Virus record (IMG/VR): IMGVR_UViG_3300043777_000169
Span: 1-46,098 of that record
From: a virus
Strand: one strand, 5' to 3'
Length of the DNA: 46,098 nt
The notes under the pieces are model-generated. The model searched no databases. It saw only the letters and a list, made by a program, of their open reading frames with translations, and was not told the DNA's origin. Shown piece after piece: positions 23,868 through 32,421 of this stretch (within the stretch, counting starts at the first letter, position 1; every line of letters starts with the position of its first letter). Position numbers and translations under genes: made by a program.

Positions 23868-25001
23868 ATGGCGATCGACTACGCCCCAGTCGGACCTTTC
23901 GAAGACGAAGAGGAACTGCAGCGCGGCGGCTACGCCTATCCTCCGGCCGTGCCGGCGCCTGCAGATACCTCGCCGGCAACTCAGACGATGCCCGCAGTGG
24001 GGTCTACCGAAGACCTGGAGAGCCGCGGACTGGCGAATCGCGTAGCGCCGCCGGCGGGACCAGGCTCGACTGAAGATTTAGAGGCCCGTAGCCTGGCGAC
24101 TCACGTCGCACCACCCAGCACCCCAGCGCCGGCTCGTCCTACCTGGGACCAATACGCCCCACCGCAACTGCACGGATTTCGCGCATTCGGCGCAGCCCTC
24201 GCAGGGCCGAAATTTGCACAGGATCGACAATCGCTGGCCCAGCAGAGATACCAAGCAGCGATGAGCGACTACGAGGCCCCACTGCGGGAAGCAGATATGG
24301 AAGCACAGGCGGAGCAGAGGCGCGGCGCCCCAGCCCTTGCCGTTCAAGAGAAGAAAAACGAAGGCGCCATGGATGTGCAAGGCGAAAAAGGAAAAACCGC
24401 CGAACAGATCGAAAAAGAGCGCTCCGAGAGCGCAGAGAAGATCGCCAAAGAACGCACGGAGTCCAGTGAGCGTGTCGCGCAAGGCCACGATCTGGTCCGC
24501 GGCGAAGTGGCCCGCATCCAAGCGGCCGCAAAAGCAGCCGCCGCCAAGGACCCGAACGCCCTCACTAACACGATGAAGACGATGAAGCAGCAGGCGCAAT
24601 CCACGCTGCCGGGAATCGATCGAGCCCTCGATGAGACCGAGAAGGTCGCGGGGCAGTTAGGACCGGCCGAAGGTCGCTGGAATGACTTCTGGCAAGGCAA
24701 GGTAGGGATGGCGGACCCGCAATTCGCACACTACAAAGATGAAATCGCAATGGTTTCTTCCGCCGTGACTCTCGCTCACGCCCGCGGACGCATGAGCAAC
24801 GAACTGTTCGAGCATTTCAACAAGATGTTCGACGCCGGAAAGCAAGCTCCCGCGAACATGATCCAGGCTCTCAATGTGGCGAAGGAATGGCTGGGCGAGT
24901 ACGCGACGATGGGAGAAACGCCCGCAGCAGCAGGGGCGGGTCAAGGCGGTGGCGCGACTCCCGGCGGATTCGCCACTTGGAAAGCCAAACAACCGAAGTA
25001 G
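23868..25001 (+). CDS. putative internal virion protein with internal repeat, 377 aa
   Basis: A 377-aa helical protein. Residues about 45-85 contain two copies of a roughly 21-residue unit (GSTEDLESRGLANRVAPP and GSTEDLEARSLATHVAPP). The centre is a long charged coiled coil (AEQIEKERSESAEKIAKERT), and the last third is a globular helical region (HYKDEIAMVSSAVTLAHARG, NMIQALNVAKEWLGEYATMG). It abuts its neighbours directly. It probably belongs with the two flanking genes as ejection-type virion proteins, by inference. Confidence 0.6.
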   Translation: MAIDYAPVGPFEDEEELQRGGYAYPPAVPAPADTSPATQTMPAVGSTEDLESRGLANRVAPPAGPGSTEDLEARSLATHVAPPSTPAPARPTWDQYAPPQLHGFRAFGAALAGPKFAQDRQSLAQQRYQAAMSDYEAPLREADMEAQAEQRRGAPALAVQEKKNEGAMDVQGEKGKTAEQIEKERSESAEKIAKERTESSERVAQGHDLVRGEVARIQAAAKAAAAKDPNALTNTMKTMKQQAQSTLPGIDRALDETEKVAGQLGPAEGRWNDFWQGKVGMADPQFAHYKDEIAMVSSAVTLAHARGRMSNELFEHFNKMFDAGKQAPANMIQALNVAKEWLGEYATMGETPAAAGAGQGGGATPGGFATWKAKQPK

Positions 25002-25004
25002 TCG

Positions 25005-25979
25005 ATGCCCGTCGATCCCACAACTGATCCGGATTTCATGAAGGCCCCGCCTCATGAACAGATGGCCTATCTCACGCAAACGGATTCGGACTTTGCGAAG
25101 GCTAGCCCGCAAGACCAGTTGGGCTACCTGGCGCATATTCACGGATTCAAGGGAGAGATGGCAGGACCAGCAGGGCCGAGCGCCATTGCCGGAACTGCGC
25201 AGCCGGGCAAGACCTCACCAGCAGCGGCGAGAACGATGCACCCCGTAGATATAACTGGCGAACAGCAAACGCCAGAATCCGCCACGGCTGGATTGCCCGG
25301 ATACACCGGATTTCGGCCGGTAAAGGATCGAGATTTAATTCCCGGTGCAATTGCCGGAGGAGCTGCGGCAGCCTACGCAGCACCCGTGGTGGCCGCCCCA
25401 ATAGTGCGAGCTGGCGCGAAGTACGCTCAAGAGCATCCCTACAAAACGATGGCCGCGCTTGAGCTTGCGAAACAAATACCCGGCGTCGGACCTTACGTGA
25501 GCAAGATCCCGACGTGGCTCCCCTTGTTAGCTGGAGGGCACGAAGAAGCCGAGCCGGAACCAAATGTCCCCGCACCGCCCTTGCGCTGGAGTCCGCGATC
25601 CGCGCCGGAGGAGCCAGTCACGAACACGCCCGCACCTCCGCTGCGATGGAGTCCGCGATCTATACCCGAAGAGCCCGTCACCAACACGCCGCCCCCGCCC
25701 TTGCGCTGGAGCGGGCGCGTAGCGACACCAGCAGAAGAGGCCGATCCGACTCCAGCGACGTCGGCACAGCCGCCGGTAATCTCTGGCGATCCCCTGGCCG
25801 GACGCCTGTCCAGTTTGGTAGACAAAATCAAAACCGAAGGCCACGGCCACGAAACTCCCGAACCGGAAGAAGCTACTCCCCAGACCACAAATCTGAATGA
25901 AGACCTGACGCCCGCGCTGAAAGCCAGTCTCCGCAGGGTGCGGGCCGCGAAAGCCGCGCGCAGCGGCAAGTCGAACTAA
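25005..25979 (+). CDS. putative virion protein with 20-residue tandem repeats, 324 aa
   Basis: A 324-aa protein. The N-terminal part has two related segments (DFMKAPPHEQMAYLT and DFAKASPQDQLGYLA). A Gly/Ala-rich hydrophobic stretch lies near 110-135 (GAIAGGAAAAYAAPVVAAPI) and may insert into membrane. Residues about 187-242 hold three tandem copies of N-x-PAPPLRWSPRS-x-PEEPV. The end is a basic helix (ALKASLRRVRAAKAARSGK). The membrane-active-looking stretch fits an ejection protein, but this is an inference. Confidence 0.6.
   Translation: MPVDPTTDPDFMKAPPHEQMAYLTQTDSDFAKASPQDQLGYLAHIHGFKGEMAGPAGPSAIAGTAQPGKTSPAAARTMHPVDITGEQQTPESATAGLPGYTGFRPVKDRDLIPGAIAGGAAAAYAAPVVAAPIVRAGAKYAQEHPYKTMAALELAKQIPGVGPYVSKIPTWLPLLAGGHEEAEPEPNVPAPPLRWSPRSAPEEPVTNTPAPPLRWSPRSIPEEPVTNTPPPPLRWSGRVATPAEEADPTPATSAQPPVISGDPLAGRLSSLVDKIKTEGHGHETPEPEEATPQTTNLNEDLTPALKASLRRVRAAKAARSGKSN
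25563..25730 (+). repeat. 60-bp in-frame tandem repeat, 2.8 copies
   Basis: Units start at 25563, 25623 and 25683. Each encodes about 20 residues around PPLRWSPRS. The copies differ mainly by synonymous changes and a few substitutions (APEE, IPEE), so the duplication is not very recent. The last copy decays after LRWSGR. Confidence 0.85.
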
Positions 25980-26005
25980 AACACCTCTCCCGAAACAACT
26001 CCCCG

Positions 26006-29000
26006 ATGAACAACCGAATTCAGTGTTTCTTTTTCGCCGCAGTGTTGCTTCTCTGCGCCTGCTTCGCCCACGCCCAGAACGCCCGCGTAGACGGAGTCAT
26101 CTCTTCGCGCTACAACAACCCGGCTGCGGGAGCTTACGTGGCGGCCTGCGCGCAACCGGCGACAATCACAGGATCTGCGCCCTACTGCTCTCCCCTCGCC
26201 CCGCTATGCGCTTCACTGACTGATTCGAGCTGTGCCGCTTCAACCTTCCCGGTACAGGCGGATGGACTCGGAAATTACCACTTCTACATTCCGATCGCAG
26301 AGGGCCCCTTCACCTACTGTTTTTTTGGTTCGTCTCTGGCTATCCCGACCTTGGCGAACGGTGGCTGTCTCCCCGATCAAAACGTGATCGGCGCCGGAAA
26401 TCTCGCCTCTTGTATCGGGGGAATCAACTGCGTCACGGACTACCCCGGCGCCACCGCCGATGCGCAGATCACGGCTTGCATCTCGGCCCTAGCAGGCGAA
26501 AGTGGAATCTGCGACGCGCGCGGCTACGGCTACAGTCAGCAAACCATCGCGAACTGCCCAATCAATGTCGGCGGAACTGGCCAATCCGTCACCCTCTTAA
26601 TCAACGTCGCCACCACTTTCAACATTACCTGCAACGATCCCACAGACTACGCCTTCCACGTGTATCCCGGTTCCACGATCCACGGAGACGGCACCGGAGC
26701 ATGGGGATACGGGAACAACGAAGCAAACTTTCAGGCGACTACAGCCAACCTTAAGGGAATCATCTCGAACTGGCCGCGCGTTCCAACCGGAAATGCCAGC
26801 GTGATGTCCGTGGAGAATCTTGCTCTGCGGTCAAACGTGGGTAGCACCATCACGGAAGGCCTGATCAGTCTTTCAGGGGTTTATTCCGGGACGACTGTAC
26901 AAAACGTAAACACAGTCTATTGCGGAGGCGGAGGTGCCGCTCTTTACATCACCGCGCCCACCTCAGGAGCTTATTTCCTCACCAGCGACCTAACTTTTGT
27001 GAATGATGACTTCGATTGCGGCGGAGCGACAGCCTCAGGCCACGCCATTGAGATTCTTGACGGCGGATCGTCGTCAGGCGTGGGCTCGCTGAATTTCTAC
27101 GGATCTCAGGCGCAACACTCGGCACTCTCGGAAGTCGATTTGAATGGAAACGGAAGCGGGCAGTGCGGCTCGATTTTCTTCATGGGCTTCCACACGGAGA
27201 ATGCGAGCTTCAACACCGTCCCGGCCCACGTAACCATCAACGACTGCCACAACGTAACCTTCGACAACTGGAACACGAGTGGGGCCACACCCTCAGCTGG
27301 AAACGTGATGACCGTGGCACAGGATGCCGCGAACGCCACCCACGACATCTACATTCGCGGATCACGCTTCAACGCCGGAACGAACGTGGTTTCGAGCACC
27401 GTAACCGGACTGAACAATTTAGCTTTCACCGCTCAAGCCGATTCCTACATGAGCGTCGAGTACTTCTCGGGCTTGCCACTCGACCCCGGAATTTGCGTGA
27501 TTGGAGGCTCTTGCGGAGGCGGTGGTGGTGGCACGGTAACCAGCGTGACCGGAACCGCGAATCAGATCACGGCTACCGGAACCACGAGCGTCGTTCTGTC
27601 GCTTCCGAGCGCCATCGTTGCGCCGGGAACCATCAGTGCTACCGCGTTTGAAGGCTCTGGCGGTTTAAACCTTCAATCTACCCTCACTGCCGGTTGTCCC
27701 TCATTGCCATCGCCCCCAGGCTCAGGTCTCGGCCTGGTCGCATTCGATCCCAGTTGCAACCTCGCAGGTTCAGTCGGAACGGGCTCATTCGCTGATTACT
27801 ACACGATCAATTTGTTTTCAGCTGCTTCTGTCGGCGCTGCCACCCTTGGGACGGGCGGAGGCACGGCGAATGCCCAGACCTGGACCCATACCAACGGCCC
27901 AACGATCACCTCCTACGGTCCTGGGATGATCATCGAGTGGGTTCCGGCAGCCAGCAACACCTCCACGACCCCGACCATGACTGCGGACTCCGGCCCTACG
28001 GACACAATCGTCAAGGTGAATAGCGCCACTTCAGGCGGCAGCGGCCCCGCATTCGGACCTTTGGCGGCAAACGATATTTACATCGGCGGCTGGGCCTACG
28101 CGATGTATAACGCAACCGTTTCGGAGTGGATCTTGCTGAATCCAACGAGCGGGAGCGGAAGCGCTGGAACCAGCGCATTGTCGGGCCTGACGGCGGCGAT
28201 CAGCTCAAACACCATCGCGAACGGAAACTTCCCGCAACAGTGGAATTGGTTTCAGACGACCGGATCTCAGTCCGCGATTACCTTTGGCGAGACCTCGGCA
28301 GCTACGGGCTCGGGCGATATCGAGGTCAATATCCGCACGCTGAATGGGTCCACCGCTTTCCCCTTACAGGTTACCGCTGGGGGAACGGCAAACGGCGTCC
28401 AGATGAGCACGTCTGGAGTGTTGAGCGCTATCGGCTCGGGGCAAATTCTTGCCACCAATGGCGTAACCAACCCGTGCGCAAGCGATTCGATTGGCTCTCT
28501 GTTGTATCAGGGAAGCTCCGTACTGAATTGCTTACTTGCTCCGACCGGACCGACGGGAGTGCCGAATTTCGTCTACACAGTTCCCGGAGCGGCGACAAGC
28601 TACGGGCCTGCTGGAGTACCTATCGACGTGCAGGCGACGAGCAGCTACTCACTTGCGCTAACTGATCGCGGCCAAGTTGTTGACACAACCAATTCCACGG
28701 GCTCGACAGGGTTCGCGGTAGCTTCCCCGGGTTCTTCTGGCTACGGACAGAGCTTCCCATTTGTTTGGCTGAACAGCGGCTCCGTGGTGGGAACGGCCAC
28801 CCCAACCAGCTCCACGGTGAACGGCAACGCGACACTGAAGATGGTCGGGGCGGTTTCCGGTCACAATCCCGAAGCATCATTCTGGTGGACGGACAATACG
28901 AACTGGTGGTCTGCGGTCGTTCTGCCCACAGATGCGAATGGGTTCCTCGCGGCGGAGGGAATTGCCAGCGGGAGCATTATCAACTCGATGCTCGCGCATG

Positions 29001-30655
29001 CGGCCATCACAGTCCAAGGCCAGACCTGCACGCTCGGACTCTCCTGCAACATCAACAGCGTCACCACTGCTCACGGCGTAGCTCTGAATGAAGGCTCAGC
29101 AGCTCAATTAGGCGGGACGGCGGTTGGTGCGACAGGGACAGTTCTGTGCGGCAACACCGCAGCCGATCCGTCCTTCTGCACAGTGCCGATTTTCGCAGCG
29201 ACAAACCTGACAGGAAATACGACGCTGGCGGCTTCGGATTTTTCCACCTTCGCGTCGAAGTACATTGCGTCGGGAAGCCCCACGATCACACTGGTTGCTA
29301 GCGGCTCTCAACCCGCGAATGGGCAATCAGTCCTGATCCTGAATTACGGCGGCGGCACACCGATAATCGCGCGGAGTGGTCAAAACATCAACGGCGCAGC
29401 CAGCAATATCACACTGAGCGCAGGTTCTGCGTCCGCGCCGACTGGCGGTCTATTCGTCTCCGACGGAACGAATTACGAATACTACCCTCTCGGGGGGAGC
29501 GGTGGTGGGGGAAGCGGCGTCTCTTCCTTCACTGGAGACGGCGCACTTCTCAGCAACAGCGCATCTACCGGCGCGGTGACGGCAACGCTCGTGAATGCTG
29601 GGGCGGGAACGGTTTGGGGAAACAACACTGGGAGCTCGGCTTCGGCGACCTACACCCCAACTCCAAACCTCGGTGTCTCCGGGACTGCTGGCACACTCGG
29701 ATTGTTTGCCGCCAGTGGCAACTTCAAGACGACCCTCGGGAGCGCAGCTACGGCCAGCAACACATTCAATTTCCCCGCAGCCGTGTTCACCACCGGGCAC
29801 ATGGGCTACTGCGTGACGAGCTCCACCACCTGCACCTGGACGGATACAGGGTATGCGTACAACGCGATTCCGAACGCGGACCTCGCAAACTCAGCCATCA
29901 CAATCGGGGGCACCTCGGTTTCTCTCGGCGGCTCGACTTCATCCTTCCCGAATCCGGGAACAATCGGCGGCACCACTCCGGGGATCGGAGACTTCTCAGC
30001 GCTGAACTGCGGAGTGTCGAGCACCACAGCCTGTATCCTTACGGGCTACGGATCGACGAGCGGGACCGCTACGCTGACCTGGCCTGCTGTGGCTGGGACA
30101 ACGACGAATGCCATCGTGTCCAGCAACAATCTTTCCGCTCCGGGCTTAGTCGACAGTGGGCTCACCACATCAAACGCTATTCCGAAAAATAGCAGCGCAG
30201 GTCTACTCTCCGAATCTTCGCTTGTCGATAACGGAACAAATGTCAGCACCTCCGAGAACCTGCTGGTCACCGGAATCCTGGACGGCACCGCGCCGATCAC
30301 GATCACAACCGGCACCAGCGCGAATCTCGGCTCAACTTACAGTTCCGGATACACCTTCAATCAGGAAGGCACAGCGGGAACGGGCGTCACCTACACCCTC
30401 CCGGCGACCGCAGTCGGCAAGCAATACTGCGTCCAGAACTCCGGCACTACCAGCGTGGTGAATAGCGGCGTACTCACGGTCTATCCGCCATCTTCGTCTT
30501 ACGTCATCCTCAACGGTGTCGTGAACACAGTCGGCGGCGGCGGGACGCACGGAGTCGCGTCGGGCGGCGCGGCAGGAGACTCGGCCTGCTTCGTGGCTAT
30601 CGACGCGACCCATTGGGAAGTGTTCGTCGGGAAGGGCACATGGACCGAAAACTAA
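26006..30655 (+). CDS. giant exported spike or tail-fibre protein, 1549 aa
   Basis: Residues 1-23 form a Sec signal peptide (MNNRIQCFFFAAVLLLCACF, then AHA before Gln24). The next 150 residues are Cys-rich, suggesting disulfides formed outside the cytoplasm. Residues about 150-480 look like a right-handed beta-helix of the pectate-lyase or tailspike kind (NITCNDPTDYAFHVYPGSTI, VENLALRSNVGST). After a Gly run (about 508-515) comes a long strand-rich fibre shaft with repeats such as VTSVTGTANQITATGTTSVV, ending in a C-terminal Gly/Val domain. It is the first of four large exported proteins in a row. It is probably a receptor-binding or polysaccharide-degrading appendage. Confidence 0.75.
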   Translation: MNNRIQCFFFAAVLLLCACFAHAQNARVDGVISSRYNNPAAGAYVAACAQPATITGSAPYCSPLAPLCASLTDSSCAASTFPVQADGLGNYHFYIPIAEGPFTYCFFGSSLAIPTLANGGCLPDQNVIGAGNLASCIGGINCVTDYPGATADAQITACISALAGESGICDARGYGYSQQTIANCPINVGGTGQSVTLLINVATTFNITCNDPTDYAFHVYPGSTIHGDGTGAWGYGNNEANFQATTANLKGIISNWPRVPTGNASVMSVENLALRSNVGSTITEGLISLSGVYSGTTVQNVNTVYCGGGGAALYITAPTSGAYFLTSDLTFVNDDFDCGGATASGHAIEILDGGSSSGVGSLNFYGSQAQHSALSEVDLNGNGSGQCGSIFFMGFHTENASFNTVPAHVTINDCHNVTFDNWNTSGATPSAGNVMTVAQDAANATHDIYIRGSRFNAGTNVVSSTVTGLNNLAFTAQADSYMSVEYFSGLPLDPGICVIGGSCGGGGGGTVTSVTGTANQITATGTTSVVLSLPSAIVAPGTISATAFEGSGGLNLQSTLTAGCPSLPSPPGSGLGLVAFDPSCNLAGSVGTGSFADYYTINLFSAASVGAATLGTGGGTANAQTWTHTNGPTITSYGPGMIIEWVPAASNTSTTPTMTADSGPTDTIVKVNSATSGGSGPAFGPLAANDIYIGGWAYAMYNATVSEWILLNPTSGSGSAGTSALSGLTAAISSNTIANGNFPQQWNWFQTTGSQSAITFGETSAATGSGDIEVNIRTLNGSTAFPLQVTAGGTANGVQMSTSGVLSAIGSGQILATNGVTNPCASDSIGSLLYQGSSVLNCLLAPTGPTGVPNFVYTVPGAATSYGPAGVPIDVQATSSYSLALTDRGQVVDTTNSTGSTGFAVASPGSSGYGQSFPFVWLNSGSVVGTATPTSSTVNGNATLKMVGAVSGHNPEASFWWTDNTNWWSAVVLPTDANGFLAAEGIASGSIINSMLAHAAITVQGQTCTLGLSCNINSVTTAHGVALNEGSAAQLGGTAVGATGTVLCGNTAADPSFCTVPIFAATNLTGNTTLAASDFSTFASKYIASGSPTITLVASGSQPANGQSVLILNYGGGTPIIARSGQNINGAASNITLSAGSASAPTGGLFVSDGTNYEYYPLGGSGGGGSGVSSFTGDGALLSNSASTGAVTATLVNAGAGTVWGNNTGSSASATYTPTPNLGVSGTAGTLGLFAASGNFKTTLGSAATASNTFNFPAAVFTTGHMGYCVTSSTTCTWTDTGYAYNAIPNADLANSAITIGGTSVSLGGSTSSFPNPGTIGGTTPGIGDFSALNCGVSSTTACILTGYGSTSGTATLTWPAVAGTTTNAIVSSNNLSAPGLVDSGLTTSNAIPKNSSAGLLSESSLVDNGTNVSTSENLLVTGILDGTAPITITTGTSANLGSTYSSGYTFNQEGTAGTGVTYTLPATAVGKQYCVQNSGTTSVVNSGVLTVYPPSSSYVILNGVVNTVGGGGTHGVASGGAAGDSACFVAIDATHWEVFVGKGTWTEN

Positions 30656-32421
30656 TCCTCTGCCTCTTCCTGTTCACGGGGCTGGCTCATGGCCAGCTCG
30701 TGCAAGAGATCATAGCTAACTCTAATGCTGGGGTGATTGGACCGTTCAACTTCACCCTGTTTGACCAGGGAACATGCACCAGCGGAAGCGCACCGACGAC
30801 AACCTGCCTCGGGACTTCGACGTACCCCTCCCTTCCCTCCGGAGCCAGTTACAGTGTCACAAACACGAACACCGACCTGCTGGTCTCAAACTCCGTCAAT
30901 TACAACTGGCCAACCTTCACCCTGACCGGGGGCGCGTGGGCGAATAGCTCCTCAAACAGTCTCCGTCTGGCTTACGGAATTGGAACGGGCGATAACGTCA
31001 TATTCAACTTCCCCTCTTCCGGCATTCAGAACACCGTTTCATCCTGCACGCCATTTGATACCACGCTGCCACAAACGACATCGTTCACGGGGCGCATCGA
31101 CACTTGGACGATGGGAGCTAGTGCCAGCCAGTTCACCAACATGCAACTGGAGAACGGAGGAACTGAACTCTACACGCCAACGGAATGCGGTGTGACCGGA
31201 ACGACGAATTGCACGGGAGGAGAATTCGTTCCAGCCGGTTCGATGCCGACGAACACCTGGCAGATTTGGTGCGAAAGTCAGACTCTCGGCGCTAACGGCA
31301 CATCGTTTGACGGCGTCTGGAACACTCCCCAAAGCGGCGGGGCTTTGGTTTCTGGGTCGCTGATGACGAACACCGCCACCGCGACGACCGGATTGACCAA
31401 TATCAAGCAAGAGACTCAGATAGGAGTCAACGCTGGGCCGACCGGTGGATACTACTCGTACTGGGGAACCCAGATTTTCTGTGGTCTGATCTCATCCCAG
31501 ACCGCGTGCGGATTTCCCGTTGCTCCCGGTCTCCAGTTGATTGCCCCGACGATCTCTCCGGCGAGCGAAACCATAGGCTCGAATCCGACCGTCACGATGA
31601 CGAACATTTCCTCGGTGACGGATAGCTACTACTACACGACCTGCACCACGGCAGGCTGTACGCCAGCCACGCCGACGACCGCGAGCACGCCCTACAGCGG
31701 AAGTTTTACAGCCACGCCACCTGAAGCGGTCAGCGCGATTGCCGTTAGAGCAGCGCCCTACAACAATCCAGTCAGCGCGATCACAACTAATCAGTACATC
31801 GCGCCGAACGCTGGGTTCGTCGCCACTGCCAAGTGTACTGCTGCGGCCACAGCGAACTGCTCGAACACGGGATTGTCAATCGCTTCCGGCGACATTATTG
31901 TCGTTGGCATCGAGGGTGGAAGTGGCTCGGAGACTTTCACGATCAGCGATTCAAACTCCGACACGCCAACTTGTAGCAGCGTGGTCGAAGAAGTCACGGA
32001 CGGCTATTACAACCAGATGTGCATGATGAAGGCTGGGGCCACGGTGACTTCGATCACCTGCGCCCAGAGCAATGCCGCCAAGACCGCAGTGTGCATCGCA
32101 GCGTGGTATACACCTGGAACGTTGGCTGGCACTGTGGATAAAAGCACCGGAGCAGACAACCAGAACGTCACAAACTGGAGTAGCGGAAACACGGCAGCGC
32201 TCGCGGGCAATTCAGAGCTGGTAGTGGAGTTCTGGGCGGCACCCTTCTACGGGGCTTACACGTCTACCTCTACCAGCGGTGCCACCCAGCGCAATATCAC
32301 AACGGCGACATTGCTGGCGGCGATGGGTGACCGAACCGCTTGGAGTTCATCGGCTACGGCGGCCACTGGTGTATGGAGCACTGCACTTTACGGCGTTGGG
32401 ATGGTGATGGTTATAAAATGA
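30640..32421 (+). CDS. exported fibre-like protein, 593 aa
   Basis: ATG 30640 lies 16 bp inside the end of the preceding gene. A signal peptide covers residues 1-18 (MDRKLILCLFLFTGLAHG) with a cut before Gln19. The first half resembles a ConA or LamG-type beta sandwich (FTGRIDTWTMGASASQFTNM, then NTWQIWCESQTLG). A Pro/Thr linker (ISPASETIGSNPTVTM) leads into a second strand domain with several Cys pairs (IASGDIIVVGIEGGSGSETF). It is likely an exported, glycan-binding appendage subunit. Its stop overlaps the next start in an ATGA junction. Confidence 0.7.
   Translation: MDRKLILCLFLFTGLAHGQLVQEIIANSNAGVIGPFNFTLFDQGTCTSGSAPTTTCLGTSTYPSLPSGASYSVTNTNTDLLVSNSVNYNWPTFTLTGGAWANSSSNSLRLAYGIGTGDNVIFNFPSSGIQNTVSSCTPFDTTLPQTTSFTGRIDTWTMGASASQFTNMQLENGGTELYTPTECGVTGTTNCTGGEFVPAGSMPTNTWQIWCESQTLGANGTSFDGVWNTPQSGGALVSGSLMTNTATATTGLTNIKQETQIGVNAGPTGGYYSYWGTQIFCGLISSQTACGFPVAPGLQLIAPTISPASETIGSNPTVTMTNISSVTDSYYYTTCTTAGCTPATPTTASTPYSGSFTATPPEAVSAIAVRAAPYNNPVSAITTNQYIAPNAGFVATAKCTAAATANCSNTGLSIASGDIIVVGIEGGSGSETFTISDSNSDTPTCSSVVEEVTDGYYNQMCMMKAGATVTSITCAQSNAAKTAVCIAAWYTPGTLAGTVDKSTGADNQNVTNWSSGNTAALAGNSELVVEFWAAPFYGAYTSTSTSGATQRNITTATLLAAMGDRTAWSSSATAATGVWSTALYGVGMVMVIK

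Noticed and set aside
25563-25730. 60-bp repeats considered as CRISPR or integration repeats
   Set aside because: They are contiguous, in frame and diverge mainly at third codon positions, so they are protein repeats.
19219-25979. Search for a tape measure protein indicating a long tail
   Set aside because: No long helical protein with hydrophobic patches followed by tail-tip genes; the helical proteins here are short and of ejection-protein type.
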